Below are positions 1 through 8,791 of a DNA stretch of 28,402 bases, in pieces. The position numbers were made by a program, and so were the translations under genes. The notes beneath the pieces were generated by a model, which saw nothing but the letters and a program-made list of their open reading frames with translations, had not been told where the DNA came from and made no database searches. Origin of the DNA: JANLTP01 sp031363055 (GTDB lineage Bacteria; Pseudomonadota; Gammaproteobacteria; Burkholderiales; Burkholderiaceae_E); NCBI GenBank assembly GCA_031363055.1, contig JANLTP010000037.1, positions 1-28,402 of the forward strand, given 5' to 3'. Positions within the stretch are counted from its first letter, which is position 1; every line of letters begins with the position of its first letter.

Positions 1-2256
1 GACATAGGCCACCGACAGCGTGATGTTCGGCGAGAACTCCGCCGACATCTTGAGTTCTGCACGCCACTGATTCGGCGTCAGCCGTTTCGCATTGATCCAG
101 CCGCCGCCCTGGGCGAACAGCGCCGTCTTTTCAATGGCATCGCGCTCCAAGGTAAATAGCGCATGCTCGATGGGTTCGGCAAAGGTGATCAATACACTGG
201 CGGTTTCCCCGGCTGCGTAGCGTGGCTTGTCGGAGACCATATCAATATTGCCGGCGGCCGGTTTGACGCCAGCGCCGGTCACCCAATGCGAGGTCGCCGC
301 CAGCACGTTGCCGTCGGCGTCGCGTGCGGTCACAGTGTAGGTGCCCGGCTTTTCGAGCGCGAGCTCCAGTGCCGAGCTGGCCGACGACGGACCGGCCGAC
401 GACGGGCTGGTCGACGAAGGGCCGACCGACAGCGCACCGCTCGCGGTGGCCCGATCTTCAAGACGAACCCAATCCCAGCGCGTTGGTGTACTGCTTGGGT
501 TGGCGGCTGCCGGCGTCAACACGAAGCGGATCTTCTCGTTGACATCCGAAAACTGCTTGTTTGACTTCAAACTCCATAAAGCGGCTGCCCGCTCGATCAA
601 CAATTCGCGCGTCGCCCGCACGCGATAGGCGGCACCGTTGGTGGCCAGCGCCGACAGCACATAGCGACTCGGCACGGACGCGGGCGGCAAGGAAAATTTT
701 GCAAGACCATTGATATCGGTGGTCAGAGCGCTGGTGCTCAACTTCAGTGGAAATTGACCGGCGTAATCGAGCTCACCATCGACCAAGGTCAGCGCCTGCG
801 CCCGCCCGTTCAGATCGATCAACGCCTCTTTCACCGGACTGCCGTCGGGATAATTCAATTGCAAGCTACCGGTCACCGCCTCACCGGTCTTGAAATCGGA
901 CTTATCCGGCAGCACCGTCATTTCGAAGTGCGGCTTTTGATACTCCGAAACCCGAAAGGCAGCGGCATAGGACTGACCGCCAAGGCCAAGCCGCAATTCA
1001 TAGCCACCAGCGGTCGCGTTCTGTGGCAATTGAAAGCTCGTATCGCCACCGGTTTGCGCGGTCATCGCAGCACGAGTGTTGGCAATCGGCAGACCATTGG
1101 GATCAAAGGCAGTCAAATCGATGTCGCCCGACAGAATCGGCTTCGATGCACGGGCTGAGGTAAATTCACGACCAATGAACTTGACGAATACCGTATCGCC
1201 GGGCTGATACAACGGCCGATCGGTGACCGCGTAGAGTTTGGTGTTATAGATCTCGCTGTCGTAGTAGAAATTTTCAGTGATGAAGACGCCACCGCGTGCG
1301 TCTTGTCCGATCACATAACTTTGTTCCGGATTGGGTCGCTCGAAGCTCGCCAGGCCCCGGTCATCACTGTTGCCACTCTGCAAGGTGCCCACGCCGTCGG
1401 TCCAGAGCAATTTCACGCTTCCAACGGGCGCGCCATCGAGCCGATTGACGGTCCAGACCAGCAATTGACGCGGCGCCGCTTTGGTGACTGAAATAACATC
1501 CGAGACGAAAACCGCCGTGACCGCGCGGTGGCTGCCGAGCGCGGCTTCGACGACATACAGACCGGGCGCGAGTTTGCCGAGCGGAATATAAACATTGCCT
1601 TCAGAGGCGAGCTTGAACTCGCTCGAGGAGCCGGGCAACTTGACCCCTTCTGGCGGCTTGATGGTCGCAGCCTTGGTCAGCGGGTAGCGAAATCGAGTGA
1701 TCGCCTGCATCGCAGCCGGCGTGCGAAAACGCGGCGGCTGCTCGAAACGGCTGGCCTCGAACAACTGCGGCGAGCGCTTGGTACCGGGCGCATCTTCAGT
1801 GACCGTCAGCCGCGCCTCTTTGGTGAACACCGCCTGCCAGGCCAGACGCGCCTGCTGGGTCCAACTATCCCACAAGTGAATCAATACGTTCGCCAGGCCT
1901 TCCTGTTGCGGCGCTGCCGCAATGACCATACGATGCAGATTCTTCTGGGCAGTCAGGAACTCGATCGGTTTCTGGACCCGATAAAGCACAATGTCAACAC
2001 CGCCAATGGTCTCGGCGGCGGCGTTCTGGGTCAACTCCAGCCGCACCCGCGCCTGCTCCTCACTGCCAATGACCGCATCACTGAGCAGAAAGAACGGCTC
2101 ACCCTGATTCGGTTCATAGGTACTGGCCGGCGCATCGGTCTGCGCATGGCCAGGCGCCATCAACGTCGGTGCAAAGCCAGCCAGCGCGATCAGCGCGCCA
2201 AGAAGGCCAACCGATAGATGCCGGCGAAATTGGAATTGTCCTTGTGGGGCTGCCAA
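1..2256 (-). CDS. Alpha-2-macroglobulin family protein (YfaS-like), 3' end outside window
   Basis: Large exported bacterial alpha-2-macroglobulin; relatives trap or inhibit proteases in the periplasm. Only the N-terminal 752 codons are visible and the reading frame is open through position 1. A signal peptide is clear (RRHLSVGLLGALIALAGF, then a likely cut after APGHA near residue 38). The MG2-type motif TDRPLYQPGDTV lies near residue 345, followed by repeated beta-sandwich-like sequence. I chose TTG at 2256 because GGAGAG lies 7 bases upstream; GTG at 2271 is an alternative with a poorer ribosome site. The start overlaps the end of the DUF1175 gene by 67 bases, so translation is probably coupled. 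A thioester motif, if present, would be in the missing C-terminal part. Three tandem PSS(T/A)(S/G) pentapeptides interrupt the sequence near residue 615. Family assignment is firm; target and role are inferred. Confidence 0.88.
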   Translation of the reverse strand, partial: MAAPQGQFQFRRHLSVGLLGALIALAGFAPTLMAPGHAQTDAPASTYEPNQGEPFFLLSDAVIGSEEQARVRLELTQNAAAETIGGVDIVLYRVQKPIEFLTAQKNLHRMVIAAAPQQEGLANVLIHLWDSWTQQARLAWQAVFTKEARLTVTEDAPGTKRSPQLFEASRFEQPPRFRTPAAMQAITRFRYPLTKAATIKPPEGVKLPGSSSEFKLASEGNVYIPLGKLAPGLYVVEAALGSHRAVTAVFVSDVISVTKAAPRQLLVWTVNRLDGAPVGSVKLLWTDGVGTLQSGNSDDRGLASFERPNPEQSYVIGQDARGGVFITENFYYDSEIYNTKLYAVTDRPLYQPGDTVFVKFIGREFTSARASKPILSGDIDLTAFDPNGLPIANTRAAMTAQTGGDTSFQLPQNATAGGYELRLGLGGQSYAAAFRVSEYQKPHFEMTVLPDKSDFKTGEAVTGSLQLNYPDGSPVKEALIDLNGRAQALTLVDGELDYAGQFPLKLSTSALTTDINGLAKFSLPPASVPSRYVLSALATNGAAYRVRATRELLIERAAALWSLKSNKQFSDVNEKIRFVLTPAAANPSSTPTRWDWVRLEDRATASGALSVGPSSTSPSSAGPSSASSALELALEKPGTYTVTARDADGNVLAATSHWVTGAGVKPAAGNIDMVSDKPRYAAGETASVLITFAEPIEHALFTLERDAIEKTALFAQGGGWINAKRLTPNQWRAELKMSAEFSPNITLSVAYV
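377..421 (-). repeat. 15-bp tandem repeat, three units, inside the macroglobulin gene
   Basis: Three consecutive 15-bp units (377-391, 392-406, 407-421) share the core GTCGACGACGG-like sequence with a few substitutions each. A degenerate fourth unit follows at 422-436. In the coding frame they give the pentapeptides PSSTS, PSSAG and PSSAS, a flexible Ser/Pro-rich stretch between predicted macroglobulin domains. They stay in frame, so copy number could vary without breaking the gene. Confidence 0.75.
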
Positions 2257-2888
2257 CGCGTATCTCTCCACTGCATGAGGTTTGAAATATTGACGGCACG
2301 CATTCCGTTGTCTTGTGCGGTCACGCTGCCGGTGTGGTAGGCAAGCTGCTGCCCCATCCAGATCATCAGATGTTGATCGTCACCATGATCAAAGAAAAAC
2401 AGATCGGCTGGCTGCGCGCTTTGCCAATCTTTCGATACAAATGCGCAGTTGCCCTGAACGATATCGATCGCACTCGCATAAACGCCGTTTGTGCCATCGG
2501 CGAGCCGCCAGCGGTGCCGCAACGCATTGCGCGCGCTTGCATCCAGCTCCAGCGCGGGCGGCATCGGCAAGTTGAGTAAACCGTTGGCCCGTTTCCAAGC
2601 CAGATCATGTTCGCGCAAACTTTCTGCCACTGCAAAACGGACCAGTCCGGCACAGTCGCGTTGCGACCAGCGCGGCGTCGGGCCATTGCGAATCTGGGCG
2701 CTGATCAGTCGCACCATCCAGGCGCGAAATTGTCGACTATGGACGGTATCCAGAACCGGACCGTCCCAGGCTGGCGTCGCCGCGACCGGGGCGACCAGCG
2801 ACGCCCCTGATGTGAACAGCGATGCCCCTAACACAAACAGCAGTCCACGCCGTTGCGGTGAAGACACAACATGCAGGTCACTGTTCAC
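2190..2888 (-). CDS. DUF1175 family protein (YfaT-like), putative NlpC/P60-fold exported protein
   Basis: A 232-residue protein matching the DUF1175 (E. coli YfaT) family that sits between DUF2138 and the macroglobulin. The N-terminus has a signal-like segment (RRGLLFVLGASLF then Ala-rich to about residue 37). The conserved core includes RDCAGLVRFA with Cys near residue 79 and DLFFFDHGDDQHLMIWMG with His near 173, then YHTG with His near 185. This Cys...His...His order resembles NlpC/P60-type cysteine peptidases or amidases, but no activity is proven. Start: the GTG at 2888 overlaps the upstream DUF2138 stop (GTGA), a typical coupled junction. A longer in-frame ORF from 3005 would overlap DUF2138 by over 100 bases and is unlikely. 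Its 3' end overlaps the macroglobulin start. Confidence 0.82.
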   Translation of the reverse strand: MNSDLHVVSSPQRRGLLFVLGASLFTSGASLVAPVAATPAWDGPVLDTVHSRQFRAWMVRLISAQIRNGPTPRWSQRDCAGLVRFAVAESLREHDLAWKRANGLLNLPMPPALELDASARNALRHRWRLADGTNGVYASAIDIVQGNCAFVSKDWQSAQPADLFFFDHGDDQHLMIWMGQQLAYHTGSVTAQDNGMRAVNISNLMQWRDTRWQPHKDNSNFAGIYRLAFLAR

Positions 2889-4453
2889 CGCGACCCCAGA
2901 CTCTGCCAGATCAACGGATGCCAGCCACGTGTCCCTTGCAGCGCGTCGGCGCCAAGACTGACGCGGTAAGCCGGCAATTTGGCAAGCTCGTCGAGCTTCG
3001 GCCAAAAATGACGCAGCGCGGCCGCCCGCAAATGCGGCTCGCTGTCGGCCGCCAATGACCGGCTGGTTTCAGCTCGAATCAAGCCGGCCAGACTGTTCGG
3101 GGTAATGATAGCCAAGGTGGTTCCCTGTGTCGCCGCCGGGCCGGTGGTATCGGCGACACTGGCCAATCGCCGGTCATGGACCGCCAATGCACGTTCGGCC
3201 AGCTTCTGATCGGGCGAGAACACCACGAGGTCTTTAGCTTGCAACAAAGACGCCGTGCTGCTGGCTCGCAGCGCCCACGCCTTGAGCGCGTTCAATGCCG
3301 CGTCCGATGTCAACGCTGAATCTTTCAAAGTCGTGGCGAACACCGGCGACGATATCGACGATTCAGCGTACCAGCAGGCACCGACCGGCCCTTCGGCCTG
3401 ATTCAGAAGCGCACTCGCAAAGTCGGCCGGTAGGTTGGCGGCTTGAGTGCCAGTGCTTGCGGTTACCTGGTTACCCGACTTGCTGGCTAGCGTCGCGGCG
3501 CTGGGCCAGTGGACCGGTAAAACGGCGCACATCGCCGGCTGCGCGGGCAGGCTTTGCAGTACCGGCAAGGCATCGACGGCTTTCGCATTCAAACGAGCTG
3601 GATCCAGCAAGACCGCGCTGCTCCAGTTACCCTGCTCGTCGAGATCAAAACGCAGCGCTTCGAAGGCTGCAAAATAGCGCTGGTAACCGAAGGCAACGGT
3701 TTGCGCGTTGACCGCAAATCGGTGGCGTGGCAACGGGCCGTCAGCCTTACCGGCAGCACTCCTTGCAGGGAAGGCGAACGGAGCACTGCCAGAATCGAGC
3801 ATGTTTGTGATGACGGCAGCGGCGGCGCGATCGAGCGACTTGTCCTTGCGCAGCAACATACCCGGATCGGACAACAGTACCAATCGATCGCCGCGGGCTG
3901 CCATCAAAAAGGTTCGGCGCGGCGAAACCGATAACGCAAACAGCGGCACGCTCGAGAGCCCCATCGGCAAGCTACCCGCGCGCGTCAATTGGGTATCCTT
4001 GAGCGCAATCTTGCCGGCCTCCTCGATCAGCACCGTGAACGCCGAGCGCTTGATCGAAATGACGTAATGCCGCAAGGCGCCCTTGCCATCACGCCAAAAT
4101 GCGACTTGCGCCGGCTCATTGAGCAACTGGCGAATCAGCGCATCGGACCAACCGGTGTCATGTTCATATGCGATCCGGCGAATCGCACCGAGCGCACTGA
4201 GCCGATCTTCGTGGGCTTCGTAGTAGAAGGCCAGATCTTCGGTGAACACGCGCCGGGCGATCGGCTGCTGCAAAATATCTCGCGGCAAGGCCGCCAGACT
4301 CGCGGTGCTCAGCAAGGCGTCCGGTGCCGACAGGTCGAGCCCGAGGGGATTGATGGTCCGATCAAAGGACAACCAGCCGAAGGTTCGGTAGGCATAGGTG
4401 CCGCCCAACAGCAGCGCCAGTAGCGCGACAGCAATCAAGACTCGACGCAGCAC
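2885..4453 (-). CDS. DUF2138 family protein (YfaA-like)
   Basis: A 522-residue protein of the DUF2138 (E. coli YfaA) family, function unknown. It begins with one strong membrane segment (VLIAVALLALLLGGTYAY, residues about 5-22), so it is probably anchored in the inner membrane with a large periplasmic domain. The GTG start at 4453 has AAAGGAT 8-9 bases upstream. It is the first gene of the DUF2138-DUF1175-macroglobulin operon, and its stop overlaps the next start. The same gene order in E. coli (yfaA-yfaT-yfaS) supports the assignment and suggests it serves the macroglobulin, perhaps as an anchor or assembly factor. That role is inference. Confidence 0.85.
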   Translation of the reverse strand: MLRRVLIAVALLALLLGGTYAYRTFGWLSFDRTINPLGLDLSAPDALLSTASLAALPRDILQQPIARRVFTEDLAFYYEAHEDRLSALGAIRRIAYEHDTGWSDALIRQLLNEPAQVAFWRDGKGALRHYVISIKRSAFTVLIEEAGKIALKDTQLTRAGSLPMGLSSVPLFALSVSPRRTFLMAARGDRLVLLSDPGMLLRKDKSLDRAAAAVITNMLDSGSAPFAFPARSAAGKADGPLPRHRFAVNAQTVAFGYQRYFAAFEALRFDLDEQGNWSSAVLLDPARLNAKAVDALPVLQSLPAQPAMCAVLPVHWPSAATLASKSGNQVTASTGTQAANLPADFASALLNQAEGPVGACWYAESSISSPVFATTLKDSALTSDAALNALKAWALRASSTASLLQAKDLVVFSPDQKLAERALAVHDRRLASVADTTGPAATQGTTLAIITPNSLAGLIRAETSRSLAADSEPHLRAAALRHFWPKLDELAKLPAYRVSLGADALQGTRGWHPLIWQSLGSR

Positions 4454-4585
4454 CGCAGTGATCCTTTAACGACCTGGCAATTTCACGACCCGGCAAGCAT
4501 GGGTCTGGTCAGATATTCTGAGCCTTTTGCAAGGTCTGATCCTAGCGCAGATTGCGCACGGCTTGAGGCAAACGGCGGGCAATTC
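4454..4585. other. Intergenic leader of the DUF2138 operon with a 12-bp direct repeat
   Basis: This 132-bp gap follows the S9 peptidase stop and precedes the DUF2138 start, both on the minus strand. ACGACCTGGCAA (4469-4480) and ACGACCCGGCAA (4485-4496) are near-identical direct repeats 16 bases apart, immediately upstream of the DUF2138 ribosome site. TCAGA-TAT-TCTGA (4509-4521) and GCGCA-GAT-TGCGC (4545-4557) are short inverted repeats. The second could be a weak terminator for the peptidase gene, but it has no U-run. No promoter is convincing. Confidence 0.4.
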
Positions 4586-6619
4586 TTAGCTGAAATTTTC
4601 GATAGGAACCGGCATGAGTTGTTCCGCCGGCTCGAAGCCGAACACCTGGGCATAAAAATAAAACTCGGCCTCGAGCGCGCGCTTGATATTTTCGGCCTTT
4701 CGAAAGCCGTGCTGCTCGCCCTCGAAGGTCAAATAAGCAGTCGGAATCCGATTTCTGCGCAAGGCTAAAAACATGGCCTCGCTTTGGCTGGGCGGCACCA
4801 CTTCATCTTCGAGGCCCTGCAGAAAAAGGACCGGCACGCTGATACGATCGGCGAAATGAATCGGCGATCGTGCCAGGTAGACATCGCGCGCCGCCGGATA
4901 AGGACCGATCATGGAGTCGAGGTAGCGGCTCTCGAACTTGTGCGTATCCTTGGCCAGCGCTTCCGCATCACTGACGCCGTAGTAACTGGCGCCGGCCTTG
5001 AAAAGCCTGCGAAACGTCAATGCACAAAGGGTGGTGTAACCGCCAGCGCTGCCGCCGCTGATCATGAGCCGGTCGCCATCGATGACGCCACGCGCGACCA
5101 GAAATTTAGCCGCGTTGACACAGTCGTCGGTATCGAGGATGCCCCAGCAGCCGTTCAACCGCTGCCGATATTCGCGTCCGTAGCCGGTACTGCCGCCATA
5201 GTTCACATCGAGCACGCCGACGCCTCGGCTGGTCCAATACTGGTGACCCAATTTCAAGGTCGAGGAGGTCGAGCCGGTCGGCCCGCCGTGGCTCTTGACG
5301 AGCACCAGCGGCAACTCACCGATGGGCGCTGAATAATCACGATTTTGCGGCGGGTAGTAAAAGGCGTGTGCGCTTCGATTGCCCTCGGTTGAAAACTCGA
5401 TCGCCTGCGGAATCGACAGATAGCCCTCCAGTTCGTCCAGGTCCATATCGCTGCTGCGTTTGAGCTCGCTGATTTGCGCACTGTCCAGATCAAAGCGCGC
5501 AATGACGCCAAAACGGGTTGGCGAAGCCGCACCGAACACCGCCCGCCCCTTGGCTGCGCTGATGCCACTGATCAAGCTGTACGGCGTCTTGATTTCGCGC
5601 AATTCCAGGCTCACTGTATCGAACAGCGCCAACTTCGACTCGCCAGCTTGCGAGTAGGTACACAAAATTTGGTTGGGTGTTAGAAAGCCATAAGTACTTT
5701 GCCCGAACACCCACATCGGCAATCCAAACTCGGCCTGCAGATTGGTCAATTGCTCGGAACTCTGACTATCCACGCGTCGGCGATACAAGTTCCACCAGCC
5801 CGAATATTCGGCGACGAAATACAGTTGACCGTCGGGTGACCATTGCGGCTGAAAAATGGCTTCCGTTTTGCCGCCGGCAATCAGGGTGGCTGGCTCCAGT
5901 CGGCCATCGGCATTGACTTTTGCGACCCATAATTCGCAGCCGTCCCAGGGCATGTTCGGATGATTCCAACTGAGCCACGCCAATTCACAGCCATCCGGCG
6001 AGAGCCGCGGATTGCTGTAAAAATCACTGCCGCTGACCAGCACCTGTTCGTCGCCGGCCATTTCTGCGCTCATAGGTGCTGTGCCCGCATTGAGGGGCAC
6101 GCGCACGATGCTGTTGACACATTGGCGCCCGGCTGCGCCTTCAACGTTGCGATGGTCCTCGCGAATCGCAATCAAGGCGTCTCGTTCGACATCGAGTACA
6201 TAGTCGGCGTACCGCATGCCCGTGCTGCGAGTAATCGGGCGCCGCCGGTTTTCACTCGCCTCGGGATCACCCGCCACAACATCAACCGTCTTGTGATCAT
6301 CGATCACGCTCTGCTCGATCTCATAAACCTGCTGGTCTTTGAAATCGGTAAAAAACACGCGCCCGCAACTGGCCAGAACCGCCCCGCCGCCATACTCGTG
6401 TACCCGAGTTCGCGCGTTGGTCGGCGCGGCGTTCAAGTCCGACGCCTGCCCGTCGCGCAGACGAACGATAACGTTACGCCCGGCCTCGTTGGGCCGCGAC
6501 TCGGTCCAGAAAGTATCCTCGCCATCGAGCGCGGGCGAACTCAGTCCGACCGTCTTGGCAACGATAAGATCACTCGAGATCGGTGATTTCCAGGTTCCAA
6601 AAGGGGCAGTTGCGCTCAT
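4586..6619 (-). CDS. S9 family (prolyl oligopeptidase-type) serine peptidase
   Basis: A 677-residue S9 peptidase of the dipeptidyl-aminopeptidase/acylaminoacyl-peptidase type. The N-terminal half (about 1-400) looks like the beta-propeller gating domain, with repeated SPDG and W-rich blades (LSPDGCELAWLSW, WSPDGQLYFVAEYSGWWNLY). The C-terminal alpha/beta-hydrolase domain carries GGSAGG with the nucleophile Ser near 524, Asp near 605 (GLEDEVVPP) and His near 637 (GEQHGF), so the triad is complete. There is no signal peptide, so it is probably cytoplasmic and cleaves short peptides. It starts 35 bases after the gshA stop on the same strand and may be co-transcribed. No strong Shine-Dalgarno is seen before the ATG at 6619. 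Exact substrate is unknown. Confidence 0.92.
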   Translation of the reverse strand: MSATAPFGTWKSPISSDLIVAKTVGLSSPALDGEDTFWTESRPNEAGRNVIVRLRDGQASDLNAAPTNARTRVHEYGGGAVLASCGRVFFTDFKDQQVYEIEQSVIDDHKTVDVVAGDPEASENRRRPITRSTGMRYADYVLDVERDALIAIREDHRNVEGAAGRQCVNSIVRVPLNAGTAPMSAEMAGDEQVLVSGSDFYSNPRLSPDGCELAWLSWNHPNMPWDGCELWVAKVNADGRLEPATLIAGGKTEAIFQPQWSPDGQLYFVAEYSGWWNLYRRRVDSQSSEQLTNLQAEFGLPMWVFGQSTYGFLTPNQILCTYSQAGESKLALFDTVSLELREIKTPYSLISGISAAKGRAVFGAASPTRFGVIARFDLDSAQISELKRSSDMDLDELEGYLSIPQAIEFSTEGNRSAHAFYYPPQNRDYSAPIGELPLVLVKSHGGPTGSTSSTLKLGHQYWTSRGVGVLDVNYGGSTGYGREYRQRLNGCWGILDTDDCVNAAKFLVARGVIDGDRLMISGGSAGGYTTLCALTFRRLFKAGASYYGVSDAEALAKDTHKFESRYLDSMIGPYPAARDVYLARSPIHFADRISVPVLFLQGLEDEVVPPSQSEAMFLALRRNRIPTAYLTFEGEQHGFRKAENIKRALEAEFYFYAQVFGFEPAEQLMPVPIENFS

Positions 6620-6654
6620 TGGCGTTGGTGTTGGCGTCTGTGTTGTTGCAAGCG

Positions 6655-8184
6655 TCAGCCCAATCCCAATCGAGCGGCTGCCACATACTGTTCGCGATAG
6701 GCTTCGAAACTCAGGGTATCCGCGACCTCGATGGCGCGCTGATCTTCAATCGACTTGCGGGTCAAGGCCACAAACCGGGCCTGCTGCCGATCGTCCCAAG
6801 GCAAGGCCAGCAGTGCATTGCGGGTACTGGTAGCCTGTGCCAACACAAATCGCATGAAACTGTTCTGGTAGGAGCGTTTCATGGCAGCCAGCACCTTCGA
6901 GGACGGCGTCAGGTTGGCATCATGCAAGCGCGCGTTCGCCGTGTTCAGCGCGGCGCTGTATTCGCCGCTTCGGTGGGCGGCATCGAGTGCCGCTGCGATC
7001 GGCGCACACTCGGCCAACAACTCGGACGCCCATTCCGCCAACGCCGTTTCGCCCACTCCGCGCTTGAGGCGCAAACCGGGCTCGCGGCCGCGGGCCGCCG
7101 TCTGGTGCTGGTTGAATTTCAAGCAGTCGATTTCGCCGGGGCTGTCCGGTGAGCTTTCGGCCAACAGACAATGCAACAGAAAGACATCGAGAAAACGCAT
7201 GGTTTCGGCGGTAATGCCGACGGTTTCGAACGGGTCGAGGTCCATGAGTCTGACTTCGACATATTCGACGCCACGCTCGCGCAGGGCATGCAAGGGTCGC
7301 TCACCCGGAAAGATCGTCCGCTTCGGTCTGATCGTGCCGTAAAACTCGTTTTCGATTTGCAGCAAGGTTATCGATAACTGGTTGTAGTCGCCGCCCGGGT
7401 TGCGGATTCCAACCGACTCATAGGCCGGATAAGGGCGCGTCAACGCGTCTTGCAGCGATGCGGCATAACCCTCCAAACCGTTGTAGCTGACCGCCAGGGT
7501 CGACTGCGCATCGCTTTGATAGCCGAGCCGGCCCATGCGCAGCGAGGTGGCATAGGGCAAATACAGCGCATGTTCACCCAGGCTCTGAAGGCCGTGATCG
7601 CGACCCTCAACAAAGCTCGGACACAGCGCCGGCGAGGCGCCAAACAGATACAGCAGCAGAAAGGCATGACGCCGGAAGTTGCGGATCAAACCGAAATATT
7701 CCTCGCTGCTGACACCGGGCAGCGACCAGTTGTAGTGAATACCCGATATGGTCTGCATGCGCCGACCGTAGCGATGCCCCAAACCCATCCGATAAACACT
7801 CTTGACCCGGCCGACATTGCTGCTGCCATAGCGCGCAATCGGTATGGTTTCATCGGTCGGCAGGCCGCATGGCATACTCGATACCCACAGCATTTCATCA
7901 CCCTGATCGCGCAGGGTGCGATACACAAATTGATGCGTCTGGATCAACTCGTCCATGCAGTCTTCGACCCGCGCATGGGCACCGGTGATCAATTCAAGCT
8001 GCGATTCGCAATAATCGGTGGTTATGCTCGGATGCGTCAGTGCAGAACCCAGGGCCGGCGGATGCGGCGTGAGCGCGATTCTGCCGCCCGGCAGCGCCCG
8101 CAGGCTCTCTTTCTCGACCCCTCGTCGAATTCCGCCCAGTCGGGCCGGTGTCAGCGCGTCCAGGCCGTCTTTTAAGTCAGTCAT
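6655..8184 (-). CDS. gshA: Glutamate-cysteine ligase GshA
   Basis: ATP-dependent ligase that makes gamma-glutamylcysteine, the first step of glutathione synthesis. The 509-residue length and sequence match the E. coli-type (type 1) enzyme: GIRRGVEKESLR at the N-terminus, TDYCESQLELIT around residue 55, LWVSSMPCGLP near 100, and YVEVRLMDLDPF near 310 are typical conserved blocks of this family. The ATG at 8184 is preceded by AAGGAT about 8 bases upstream. No gshB is adjacent. Upstream on the same strand lies a GNAT gene about 107 bases away, so gshA may have its own promoter in that gap, though I could not pick one out. Identification is confident. Confidence 0.95.
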   Translation of the reverse strand: MTDLKDGLDALTPARLGGIRRGVEKESLRALPGGRIALTPHPPALGSALTHPSITTDYCESQLELITGAHARVEDCMDELIQTHQFVYRTLRDQGDEMLWVSSMPCGLPTDETIPIARYGSSNVGRVKSVYRMGLGHRYGRRMQTISGIHYNWSLPGVSSEEYFGLIRNFRRHAFLLLYLFGASPALCPSFVEGRDHGLQSLGEHALYLPYATSLRMGRLGYQSDAQSTLAVSYNGLEGYAASLQDALTRPYPAYESVGIRNPGGDYNQLSITLLQIENEFYGTIRPKRTIFPGERPLHALRERGVEYVEVRLMDLDPFETVGITAETMRFLDVFLLHCLLAESSPDSPGEIDCLKFNQHQTAARGREPGLRLKRGVGETALAEWASELLAECAPIAAALDAAHRSGEYSAALNTANARLHDANLTPSSKVLAAMKRSYQNSFMRFVLAQATSTRNALLALPWDDRQQARFVALTRKSIEDQRAIEVADTLSFEAYREQYVAAARLGLG

Positions 8185-8291
8185 GGAGCTGGATCCTTTG
8201 AATCTTCAAAAATACCGAAACCGGCTTTTATCATGGATCGGAGATTCCAGCAGAGCGGCTGGATATTAAGCACGCACCAAATAAGTCATCC

Positions 8292-8780
8292 TCAGGATTC
8301 CTGGAAATAGGACTGGCCGGGCGGCAAGTCCCTAAGTTCTTCATAGATCCGGTAATGGGTTTCGTTCATACCAAGCCTGCGGTAGGTCTGCTGTGCGCGG
8401 CGGTTGTCCTGCTCAACGTAGAGCCGGAATCCGCAGACGTCGCGGTTATCGGCCGCCAGGCTCTTGACCTTGGCATACAACGCCTTGTAGACCCCGCGCT
8501 GGCGCGTTTCGGGTTGAACATAGACACTCTGGATCCACCAGAACAGGCCATTGCGCCAGTCACTCCATTCAGTGGTGACCAGCAGGCTACCGACCAGGGA
8601 ACCACTATGCTCGGCCACCAGATAGAAGCCCAATTCCGAATGGGCCAGCAAGTGCCTTACGCCGGCGGAAATACGCTCGGGCCGCAGTCGCAGCGCCTCG
8701 GTCTCGAGCGCCATCGCCGTGTTAAATTCGGTGATGCGCTCGGCATCGGCCGAGGCTCCAGGTCTGATGAGCAACTCCAT
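8292..8780 (-). CDS. GNAT family N-acetyltransferase
   Basis: A 162-residue single-domain acetyltransferase using acetyl-CoA. The fold-defining region is visible: IQSVYVQPETRQRGVYKALYAKV (residues about 88-110) is the beta4/motif A acetyl-CoA pyrophosphate loop (consensus Q/RxxGxG/A, here RQRGVY), followed by GFRLYVEQDNRRAQQTYRRLGM, the usual motif B with an Asn/Arg-Ala...Y..G pattern. The start ATG at 8780 lies 11 bases after the stop of the ABC ATPase gene, so the two are probably on one transcript. Its substrate cannot be predicted. A link to the transported compound or to glutathione synthesis is possible but only by position. Confidence 0.9.
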   Translation of the reverse strand: MELLIRPGASADAERITEFNTAMALETEALRLRPERISAGVRHLLAHSELGFYLVAEHSGSLVGSLLVTTEWSDWRNGLFWWIQSVYVQPETRQRGVYKALYAKVKSLAADNRDVCGFRLYVEQDNRRAQQTYRRLGMNETHYRIYEELRDLPPGQSYFQES

Positions 8781-8791
8781 CGTGCAACGCG

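Noticed and set aside
163..1158. Plus-strand open frames of 90-134 codons opposite the macroglobulin gene
   Set aside because: They lie antisense to a clear family-matching protein, have no recognisable domains and no ribosome sites; they are shadows in a GC-rich gene.
1528..2217. A 229-codon plus-strand frame
   Set aside because: It lies opposite the macroglobulin N-terminal region including its signal peptide; composition is Arg/Gln/Leu-rich as expected for a reverse-strand shadow.
1..2256. Thioester-type (CxEQ) macroglobulin
   Set aside because: The region where the motif would occur is outside the window, so presence or absence cannot be judged.
2889..3005. N-terminal extension of the DUF1175 gene
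   Set aside because: The extra 39 codons overlap the DUF2138 coding end, lack a signal-like start, and a GTGA coupled start is available at 2888.
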